Shown: piece by piece, positions 1 through 9,415 of the stretch
Numbering within the stretch: position 1 is the first letter of the stretch
Layout: every line of letters starts with the position of its first letter
Translations under genes and position numbers: made by a program
The notes under the pieces: model-generated
What the model was told of the DNA's origin: nothing
Database searches by the model: none
Seen by the model: only the letters and a program-made list of their open reading frames with translations
Assembly (NCBI GenBank): GCA_030267565.1
Contig: BRXU01000002.1
Span: 2,851,501 to 2,915,500, forward strand
Direction of reading: 5' to 3'
Length of the DNA stretch: 64,000 bases
From: Pleodorina starrii
Lineage: Eukaryota; Chlorophyta; Chlorophyceae; Chlamydomonadales; Volvocaceae

Positions 1-2641
1 GGCAAGCCGGCGGCGGCGCCGCCGATCAGCAGCGCCGCCGCCGCGGAGATGCTACAGCAGCTCCAGGGGCTGCAGCAGGCGGTGGCGGCGGTGCAGAGCG
101 CCGTCGGGGCCGGGGCGCACTCCATGGGGCTGGGAGGCATTGGAGGGGGCGCTGCCGCCGCCGCCGCCGCAGGCGGCGCCGACGGGGACGCAGCGGGGCC
201 GTCTGGGAGCGCTTCGCTTCCTCCTTGTTCCGCAGGGGCGGCGCCGGCAGCTTCCAAGGTGGCGACTCAGACGCGAGCTACTGCCGACCAGCAGCAGCAG
301 CAGCCGACCGTGCTGGAGCCGCCACAGGAAATCCTGCTGCCGCCGCGGGAGCTGCCGCCGACTACCGCTCCCTCCAGCGGCAGCGGCGACGACGGCGACA
401 GCGGCGGCGGCGGCGATGACCCGTCCGTTGGCAGCGGCAGCCTGCACGACGTGGCGCCTGTGCCGCCGCCGCGGCGGCGCAGCCAGCCCATGCCGCCAAT
501 GTCACGCCGGGCTCCCCAGCCACTGACGGGCGTGCCGTACGAGAACGGCCGCCAGCCCGTGTCGCCGCAGCTGGCGACGCCGCCGCCGGCGACGTCGCTC
601 CTGACGCCCGGCGTACAGCCCTTGCTGCCCCTGCCGCCCGTCGGCGGGGCGGCGGCGGCGCTGCGCCAGCCCCACGCTGCGCTCGCCCCGATCCTGGTGG
701 GGCCAGTGCCGCAGGACGGTGACGGGGGCGCGGATGCCGCCGCAGCCGAGGCCGGGGCCGCTGCGGATTCCAAGCCTGCGCCCGCAGCCTCCGCGGCGCC
801 TGGCGGAGGCGGTGCAGCCAGCGCCAACGGCTGCGCGCCGGCGGCCGCCACGTCCGGCGCCGCCGCCCCGGCGACAGCTTCGGGCACCGAGGCTGTGCCA
901 GCAAGCGGTGGCGTCGGAGCGCGGAGCTCCCCTCGCCGCGGTGCGGGCGGCTCGGCGGGCGGCGGTGCTAGCAGCAGCAGCAGCACGGCCGCGGCTGCGG
1001 GCGGCGGCGCCAAGCCCGAGCTGAAGCTGCCGGGCATGGCAAACGGCCCAATGTTGTACGGTGCGCGATTGAGCCTGAGCTCCTCCAGCCACAGCATCGA
1101 GCTCGTGCGCGGCGGGCCGCTGGCCGCCGCCGCGGCGATTGCGGCGGCGGCCGCGGCAAGCCGCAACCACGGCTGCAGCGGCGGCGTCATCGGCGGCGGC
1201 AGCCCCATCGCCAGCCGGACGTCGGCGACGCCGGGACTCACCGTCACTCGCGCGACGAGCGGCAAGGGCGCCGCCGCCGCGGTGGCGGCGGCGACGCTGC
1301 AGGGCAGCGGCGGCGGCGCGTTGCACCACAACCCGGGAAGCTACGAACCGGGCGGCTACGCCAGGGCGGTCTGCCCGGGGCTCCGGCCAGGGGTGCATCG
1401 AGTGACGCTCAGCGCGTGCCGGGCGGCGCCGCCGCCGCCGCCGTCGCCGACGGCGACTTCGGAAGCCGCCGCATCGGAGGTGAACTGCGGTGCTGCCGCA
1501 GGCGCTAGCAGCGCTGGTGGCAGTGCTGAGGGCGCCGCAACAACTGCTGCTACTGCGGCGGCGGCGGCGGCTGTGGCAGCTATGCCGGAGAAGGGCGCCG
1601 CTTCGGGGACGGAGGGAGGGGACCTTCCGAGCGGCCGCGAGGGAACGCCTGTGCCCGCAGCCGCAGCCGGGCGGGAGTCCCTCACCACCGAAGTTGAGGG
1701 CGGCGGCGCGGCCGCTAACGGACCGGTTGCGCATGCGACCGCAAACGGACCGAATGCGGAGCTGCCGCCGACCAACGAGGGCGAGCCGGCTGGCGCCGCT
1801 GCTGCCGGTGCAGCGGCAACCGGGGCGGCGCCTGCACCGTCGCCGCCGTCGCTCACCGCCGCCGCAGCCGCGGCCGCCGCCGCTGACGCCGGTGATGAGT
1901 CGAACATCGTCCTGGCAGCGCTCCGCAGCCTGCGCCAGCTGGAGGAGCCGCCCGCTACGGGCAGCCCCTCCCTGGAGGTCGCCGCCGCGGCAGCGGCGGT
2001 GGCGGCGGCGGCGGATCCCCCGCCGCCATGCCGTCACCTCCTGTTGGAGAGCGGCGACATTCCGCTGCTTGCATCCACGCCGGGTATGCTGGAGGCGTGG
2101 CTGTCGGCGCACGTGGCGACGCACGGGCGGCTGGCGGCGTATCGCATCCTGGCCCCGCAGGCGGCGGTGGCGGTGTCGCTGGAGAGCGAGGCGGCGGCGG
2201 CGGTGGCGGCGAGCTGCCTGCGCGGGCGGCCCAACCTGCTGGTGGCGCCGCTGAGGGTGGCGCCGCTGGCGGAGTTCCCGGACGATGAGGTGCTGGCGGC
2301 GAGCGCGCAGCAGGTAGGTGGCGGGCGAGGTGGGGCGGGGCCGTGACCCGTGAGGCCGTTGCCCGGGTACCTTTCGACACGCGAGCGTTGTCGTCATGGG
2401 GCGGTCCTGTCCCCTCCCGTGTCGCCCAGGATGGCTCCGTGCACGCGCTCTTCGCTCCGGCGATTTGTTTTCCTGATTGATTCCGTGACCCCGTGACGTG
2501 ACCTCGGTCGCGCTGCTCGCCCTGCAGATTGCCCGCTCCAGCTGCCCGCCGGGCGACCGGTCCTGGATGCGCCGCATGGTGGATCTGTGGGAGCAGCTGC
2601 AGGCGCTGCCGCCCGTCGTGTGCGAGTCGCGGGATGCGTGA
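1..2641 (+). CDS. 3' part of an Ala/Gly/Pro-rich protein of unknown function
   Basis: The frame is open from base 1, so the gene starts upstream of the window. Two exons are visible: 1-2313 and 2528-2641, joined in phase 0 (CAG|GTAGGT donor, CTGCAG acceptor), ending in TGA at 2639-2641. This gives 808 visible residues. Most of it is low complexity: Ala runs, Gly runs, Pro-Pro and Gln stretches, with Ser-rich blocks. Only the last ~130 residues look ordered: a segment from about residue 680 reading LLLESGDIPLLASTPGMLEAW, then repeated hydrophobic heptads, then a short Trp-containing tail (SWMRRMVDLWEQLQ). I do not recognise the family. The Met at 49 is internal, not a start, because the same frame continues upstream. 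The coding call rests on the long open frame, a good splice junction and the non-repetitive C-terminus; in DNA this GC-rich, other frames are also open over parts of the exon. Confidence 0.62.
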
Positions 2642-3214
2642 CAGGCGGCAGGCGTGGCAGCAGGGCAGTGATCAAGGTGACACCGCAGCGACGGGACGGA
2701 GGCGACGTCAAGCGTCTGTGGCGACGGAGGTGTGACGGCACCAGGCTGGTTTGATGTCATGGTGGTGGCAGTGGTGGCAGTGGTGATGGCAGGGCGGCGA
2801 CGCGGGGCGGGGCGGGGGGGCGGGCGGCAAGTGCGCGGGCTGCGCGCACCCGGCGTAGGGCCTGAACTTTGGAGACCGCGCGAGAAGCGGGAGCAGGGGG
2901 CGTGGAGCAGGGGGCTGCCTGGGTTGCGGCGCGCTTGCCAGTCCCATCTTTGTTCTGTTCTAAAAATGAAGATAAAAGATAAGGAATGCAAGGAATGCAG
3001 CAGCAGGAGTGGCGGGTATGCGCGATTGGCGGGCCGTCGGAGGACCAGTGTGCGCGAGGGGCCCCACCAAGGCCTCCGGCGAGGCCGGGCGTCGCGGCAT
3101 GTACGGAATGGACGGAATGGACGACCGTCGCTGGGGGCCGCCGAAGCGAAGAGATTGCGCCGTTGATCTTGATTGTGAGGCTTGTTGAGGGTGTGAGAAC
3201 GTTGTGGGTTGCGT

Positions 3215-3278
3215 TGTGCTGTGCTGCACGTGTGCTGTGCTGCACGTGTGCTGTGCTGCACGTGTGCTGTGCTGCACG
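3215..3278 (+). repeat. 16-bp tandem repeat, four exact copies
   Basis: The unit TGTGCTGTGCTGCACG occurs four times head to tail, followed by a GT-rich run. It lies in the presumed 3' flank of the first gene. Confidence 0.95.
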
Positions 3279-5442
3279 TGTGTGTGCGATTCAATTGTGT
3301 GGAGATGCGCCCCTGTGCCCCAGTGAGTGGATGCCCTCCCCGTGTGTTGTCGGGCGTGCTGTCGAACATTCGAGCCGGTTAGGCGAGGGTCCGTTTGGCA
3401 GGTTTGGTGGTTGGCGGTTGACAAGCAAGGAACCCCTGCGCTGGCGCCGCGGTGGCAGCTGGCAGGGGTTCCTTGCGGGCGAGTCTGTTCGGAACAAGAG
3501 GATGCGGGCGCGCCATGCTCGGGTGGGAGCGGCGCGCGGTTGTTTAGGTGCGGTACATGAAAGCTGATTACGGGAATGCTTGCAATGGCAAATCGCCAGG
3601 CGCTGTGTGGCAACGCGTGAGGGGCTGATGTCAGGGTGGGGGGTATTGAGGACGGGCTTCGTCTGGCGGGGGGCGTGACCGGCGGCGCCGGGTGTACCTC
3701 TTCCGCTTCCCGCCCCGTCCCGCCCCTTGCTGCCGGCATGCTGCCGCTTGCAAAGGCAAAAGGAGGCGGTAATTTAGTGGGATCAGTTGAAGGCGAAAAG
3801 GGGACAGGAGGGGCGGTAAGCGGGGTTCCCTGCGCGCTTTGAACGAAATAACTACGGTAGCATCTGCCAGTGGTAGTCGGTGCCGGTAGCCTGGCCATGC
3901 GAGGTCGGGGGGGGGGGCGGGCATGCAGGCACGGTGGGCGCCAGGACTTCCGATACGCTAGGTGGGTTGGGTTACCTAGGGTTTGGACTGAGAATGGTCT
4001 TGAGGCTCTAGGGGCTCTCACTGCGCTGGCCGGCCGACTGGCGGACACTCGCTTTTGCACATAGGCCCTGCGGCTTGCGGCCTGGCCGGGCAGGCAACCG
4101 AGTGGGGGGGGGATGTGTGCGGCGGGAGGGGGTTTTGGTGCGTTCGCTGTACCTCCCCTGGAGCGCTGCACCTCCTGTCTCGTCTCCGGCAGCACCCGCG
4201 ACGGCGGGCGGCGCGTCCCGCCCCGGCGGGCAGCGACCCGGCGCTTGGTCCTCACCCCCGCGGCTACTACCTGTCGTCGGCGGCCTGCTACCCGTCTACC
4301 TGTCGCCCGGGAGCCAACGGCCCGGCCTGGTTATCAGGTCCCCCTTGGCGCACTGCGGACTGATTTCATAGGTCCCTTGTCCAAAAAACCTGGTGTGTTA
4401 GTAGGCAACCGGCTCCCCTCCGGAAGGAAAGGCTGCTGCTGCAGATGTTGCTTGCACGGATAAGTAGAGAGGTTGGCTGGATGAGCGGTTAACGGGCCGG
4501 ATGGAAGAGAGCGGTGGCTATTGCACGGACTGCTTCAAAAGTAAAATGTGAAGGCGCTTTAAAATACGGTAGGTCGATGGCCGGCTGTTTGGATATACCT
4601 TAGGTCGAGGGAGGGGAGGGACATGCGGGAGGGCGGGGGGGTGTAGCCGCCGCGCTCGTGGTGACATGCGGTGCGCTGCGGCTGAATGGCGTGCCGGGGT
4701 TCGTGGCCCCGGGTATTGGGCCCGCTATGGGGGAAATGTCCCCCTGGTACACGCATGATGCCTGGGTATGCAGCAGGCCCGCCCCGGGGGTGGGCGGCCA
4801 AGTCCTCCCCGCAACTGCCTCTGACCATCACTGCAGGCCTGGCTTGGTGACCCCCGGAGGGCAAAAGGTCCGCGACGCCACTGCTTGGTGGGTGGGTGGG
4901 TGCACCACGATCAGCGATGCGGCGCTGGAGCGCGCACACACAAACAAGCACGAGCTCCGACGGTCAGCAACGGCTGGCAGGCGGAGTGCCTGCCCGGTGC
5001 TCCCGGCTGTCGTGACACCTAATGGCTAATCGACGCACCGTGTTGGGGCTCATCTGGACGCGCGCGGCGCGTTGTTGCATGCGCTGGGACTGCGCATGTG
5101 CAGCGCCGCGACACCGGAATACGCAAAAGCGAAAGGGGGCGAGGGCGGGGGTCGGGGGGGATGGACATTCCTTTCCCTTGAAGAGGTGGCGATGGGTGGA
5201 AGACTGCCGCGGCAGGCGCGACGCGATGGTGGTGGTGGGTGTGGACTGGTGGTGGTGGCGGCTGTGGCAAGGTCGTCAAGCCGGGGGAAGAAAGGGGAGG
5301 AAGGACTGCCGGAGGGGGGACCTCGGAGAGCGTCGGCGAGGTAGACTGATGAGACGGCGTCCGCTGGTGTGCCAGGAGGGAGTCGTCACCGTCATTCCTG
5401 GTCGCACATGTTCCTGTCGCAAGTACCGCTACGGTGCCCCGG

Positions 5443-5447
5443 TTACA
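5443..5447 (-). promoter_or_regulatory. TGTAA polyadenylation signal for the 8607-5829 gene
   Basis: TTACA on the plus strand gives TGTAA on the minus strand, about 380 bases after the stop codon at 5829. TGTAA is the usual polyadenylation signal in Chlamydomonas-type algae. Confidence 0.5.
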
Positions 5448-5828
5448 CCGCGTTCGGCCGGGCGGACGAAACACCGCCGAAGCGTCCCTGCAGGCTTTCG
5501 CAGCCCGCCTTGCAGCAGCAGCAGTGCTTTAGAGGCGCGCTCAACACGACACATCAACCCAGGGCCTGTACAGGGTGACTGCGCTGACGTCCACTTGTAG
5601 CTCACTTGCACGGCACAAGACAACGCGCGCGCTTCGGGCTCGTAGCCAACGGCGGCCGGTCGCGAAATACCTGGGGTGGGGGCGTCACCCGCACAGAACA
5701 GTGAGCAAGTTGCTGGTCGAGTCCCGAGTCAGTCAGCCAGCTACTTTCTTCGACTAATCCAGAATCACTTCCAGAATCACTTCCGCCCCACTCGCTGCCT
5801 CACAAATCCAGTCCGCCTTCCTGCGCCC

Positions 5829-8607
5829 TCATCGTGGCGCGCGCAGGCGCCCCTGCTGCCCTGGCAGCACACCCGTCCCGACCTGCGCCTGTCCCCCCGC
5901 CGCCGCCGCTCCATCCAGGCCGCCATTCCCCATCGCAGGGGCCTGGCCGTACTGTCCGTACTGCCCGTACTGCCCTTGCTGCGGCGCCATGTAGGGCGCA
6001 CCACCACTGCTGCCGCCGCCGCCACCGCCGCCGTACGCTGCGCCGAGGCCGGCGCCCGGCCCCGGCCGTCCCATGGGTCCGCCCAGCGCCATGCGCGGGG
6101 CTGCTCCGAGACCACCGCTTCGGAGCGGGCCTCTCGGGAGGGGCTGCCCCGGCGGGGGCTGCTGGTAGGGGGGCTGCTGATGCTGCGGCTGCAGGTGTGA
6201 AGGATGGTGGGCGGCTGGCGGCTGGCGGCCGGGCTCGTATGCGTGCCCCGATGCGGGTGCGGGAGGCTGCGGATGCATCGACCCCTGCTGCTGCTGCTGC
6301 TGCTGACGCGGTGGTGGAAAGCCGCCTCGGCCTGGGCCTGGGGCGGCTGCCTCGTGTCCACCGCCCGCCGCCGCCGCCGCCCTAGAGGAAGAAGAGGGCG
6401 CGGAGAGGCCTCCGCTGACGCCGACGCCGCCGGCGGCGGCGGGAGCGGAGGCGGAGGCGGCGACGGTGCCTGGCGGCGCCGGCGGCGGCGGCAGTGCGAC
6501 GCCGGCGGCGCGCAGGGCCGCGTGCGCCGCGTCTCGCTCCCTCCGCACCGCATCCGTTTCCGCCCGCAGCCGCATCAGCCGGGCCTTCCAAGCAACCTCC
6601 CCGCCGCCGCCAGCGCCTCCCGCCGCGGCAGCGGCAGCGGCGCTCTCCGCCTGCCGCGCCTGCAGGCACCCACACCCACACCTGCCAAAGTTACGGGGCG
6701 CCTTGCGAACCCACGTTCCCGGTCCACATGTCCAAAGTCACTGCATGCTGCACTAAAACACGGCCCTGGACCCCCGGTACGGCACCCCAGTACGGCACCG
6801 CGGTCGATAGGAGCCGACCTTGAGCGCCGCTCTCTCTTGGGCCCAGCGCTCCTCAGCCGCAGCCTTGTCCGCCAGGAGCTGGTTCTTAAAGTCCTCCAGT
6901 AGGGATAAGCGGCCGCCGTCTTTTTTTGGAGGTTGGGCGCATGGGGGGCCGGGAGGAAGACGCCGGGAGGGGCGGCGGCGTGCACAGCGGGGGTTGGGCG
7001 GGGTGGGGCGGTGGCGGGTGGGGCGTGTCGCGTGTGGGGATGGTCGCAGTTAAAGAGGTCGTAACTCGTAGGGCGGCGGGAGGTGCGGTGTGGTGCGGAA
7101 TATGGGGTATGCGTAACGTGTGCGACGTGGGGAGCGGACGAGCGGGAGCGGGCGGGCGGGCGGGCGGGCTGGGTGAAGCCCGCCGCTCCCACACGCACGC
7201 GCTGACGCAGGCCCGGCAGGCACGCAGGCAAGGGCGCCGGGGCCGCCCCGCCCCTTTGTGCGCTTCGGACCACAACGGCGGTCCTCCGGAGGAGAGCTGG
7301 AAGACAGACTGGAAGACACAGAAGAAAGAAGTGAGGGCGGGATCCCGGGTCTGGTGATGGGAATGGCGTGTCAGGGTGAGGGTCGTGTCGCCGTCGCGGC
7401 CCTCCCAAGCAGTCCCGTTCCGTCCCCGCCCCGACGGGAAACCCGCTGCCGTACAGCTCTCGTGCAGCACCGCCACCTCCGCCGCCGCCGTCGCCTCGTG
7501 CGCCCTCAGCTGCCCCGTCAGGTCCTCCACCTGCGCCGCCCGCCCGGCCCGCTCCGAATCCAGCTCGGAAGCCAGCTGGGATGCCGTACGCTGCGCCACG
7601 TCCAGCTGGTTTCGGAGCGCTTCCGCCTCCTCGTGGTGGGCCTGTGGAGCGATGGGGACGGACAGACCCGCGGGTCAGTCAGTCGGTCGGTTGGTGGCAA
7701 AGCGGAGGGACGCTCGACTGAGCTGGACTGTTGGGTGCCGTAGTACCCCTGTGTCGCCAGCGCGTAGCTTCCAGCCTTCAAAAGAATGCAACATGGGTAC
7801 GATAAACTTCGCCTGGGCCCGCCGTAAACCCATGCATTCATGCAGGAAGTCTGTTCACGGGCGGTGTGGTGAAATATGGTCGTGGTTCAACACAACCTGA
7901 GGATGAGGTCCCGGTGTCCCCGGGTATGTTTCTGGGTAGCTATAATCGGATGGTGGTGAGCGGTTGGCGCCGCGTCGACTTTGGGGGGTAGTTGACCCAT
8001 GGGTCACTTGCCACCACGCTGCGTCCGCGCACCTGCAGCGTCTCGATGTGCGTTTGCTGCAGCGCCGTCAGCTCCAGGAGGGTCTTCTGGTACGACATGG
8101 CCGCCGTCACCTTTTCCGCGACGACCAACCGGGGACGGGCCGCCGCGAAGCGAGAACGGGAAGGGGCAGGGCTTCGTCGCGCAAGACAACAGAAAGAGAC
8201 TGCACAAACAATTCGGCAAGCGACAATGAACCAAAAGAGGGACTTCTTCTGATGCCAGATGACATAGCCCAGACCTTCCGCGTTTCGGTCGGCGCCGTGC
8301 GTTTATGACATTTATCGGGTGCGCAACAAAGCCAACCGCCGTGAAAGACCTCCGTGACTGATTGCTTGTTGGGTCTTTCCGCGTTTCGCGCACCCGCGTT
8401 GCGGCCGCTGCGCCGCACCTCGCCCTGCTGCGACCTTCTTCGCTGCGAGACGGCCTCCAGCAGCTTTGCCGACTGCTCCACCTCGCGATCCAGGCGCATC
8501 TGCAGGTTCTTGTTCCTGTCCTGCTCAGCAAGCAGCGTGTGACGCAGCTGGTCTCGCTCCTGGCGGTCGCGCAGGGACGCGTCCTGAAGCGCCCGCACGT
8601 CATCCAT
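5829..8607 (-). CDS. Coiled-coil protein with Gln/Pro/Gly-rich C-terminus
   Basis: Five minus-strand exons close in phase: 8607-8419, 8110-8033, 7641-7455, 6919-6819, 6659-5829, giving 461 aa from the ATG at 8607. Residues 1 to ~215 are continuous charged heptads (e.g. LRDRQERDQLRHTLLAEQDR in exon 1; ELDSERAGRAAQVEDL in exon 3), a typical long coiled coil. From ~residue 225 the chain turns to low complexity: Ala/Gly blocks, a poly-Gln run, His/Gln/Pro repeats, and a GQYGQYGQYGQ element near the C-terminus. No catalytic domain, signal peptide or membrane segment is visible. The family is not recognised; a structural, centrosomal or flagellar role would be a guess. The exon 3 to exon 4 junction (AGCT|GTACGG to AAAAAG|AC) is the least certain. 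The ATG has no in-frame stop immediately upstream, so an extra 5' exon is possible. It is divergent to the IGPS-like gene, 808 bp away. Confidence 0.68.
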
Positions 8608-9415
8608 TGTAGCAACTATCTGTTTTTGTGCGGCTTAGCTTGGCAGAGGTACACCGTGCGAAAGAGATACTACCGGTATGCGCGTTTGCTTTGGAGACGG
8701 AGACAAGGAGCTTGGGAGGATGGGCGGGCTGGAGCGCCGACCCGGATCGATTTCCCGCCAGACAAGTGCACATGCCGTACACCCTTGAGCCGTAGACTGG
8801 CTTAACTGCCACTGTTCATCGGTCCTGCAGCATAGCCGGGAGGGTGGTTCCTGCAAGTCAGCCCTCCCCCATTTGTACAGCGGTCTGATGTATGTGGCTA
8901 CTACTGTGGCGAGAACCGGAGCAAGCGCACGCGTCGTGCGTGCCACCCCACAGGATAGCAGCCGGCGCACACCTTTTGTCGCCCTGGTTCGGCGCAGGGA
9001 CGTCGCATGCTGTTCAGATCAGGTATCATGGTATGCTCCCTTGGGCGAGGCTGACGAGGCGGGGTGAGAGGAGGAGGCATTTGGAGGGTGCACCGAGCCG
9101 GCACCGAGCCACCGACTGAGTACCGGTACGGCGCCAGGTCACTGTCCTGCGCACTCTTCCTTAGGCCGCGCTATAACAGTTTTGCATTTGTGCCAATTCT
9201 GGGATTTTGAGCGAGCCAGTCGATGTTTGGTGATCTTTCGGCACAGACGGCACTGTCGTTTCTCTGCGGAAGCCCTAAAGCTAGGCGGTGATCTTTGTAA
9301 ACGGAACTTGCTAGCACATTTCAATCTACCCCATATTGATAACTAAATTATTGGATTCAGGGTTTGTGATCCCGTTTGTGCAACTAGTTCCGCGAGGGGA
9401 TTTTTCCGTGTCATT
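8608..9415. promoter_or_regulatory. Divergent upstream region between coiled-coil and IGPS-like genes
   Basis: 808 bp separate the two start codons, so promoters and 5' UTRs of both genes must lie here. The right half (about 9150-9400) is clearly less GC-rich than its surroundings, as expected for a promoter. No TATA box or named element could be assigned. Confidence 0.45.

Larger units (their letters stand above)
2642..5828. other. Intergenic / 3' flanks between two convergent genes
   Basis: No convincing gene. The first part is probably the 3' UTR of the Ala-rich gene, and the stretch below 5828 is the 3' UTR of the minus-strand coiled-coil gene. The region holds a 16-bp tandem repeat at 3215-3278 and a possible retroelement scrap near 4295-4400. 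Short open frames are present but none has splice support or recognisable protein character. Confidence 0.6.

Noticed and set aside
502..3369. 955-codon minus-strand frame opposite the first gene
   Set aside because: Arg/Gln/His-rich shadow of GC-rich coding DNA; no domain and no splice signals.
9139..9324. Minus-strand 61-codon frame with several Cys (CRLCRKITKHRLARSKSQ)
   Set aside because: Looks vaguely like a zinc-binding fragment, but it is short, isolated and in a promoter region; nothing supports a gene.
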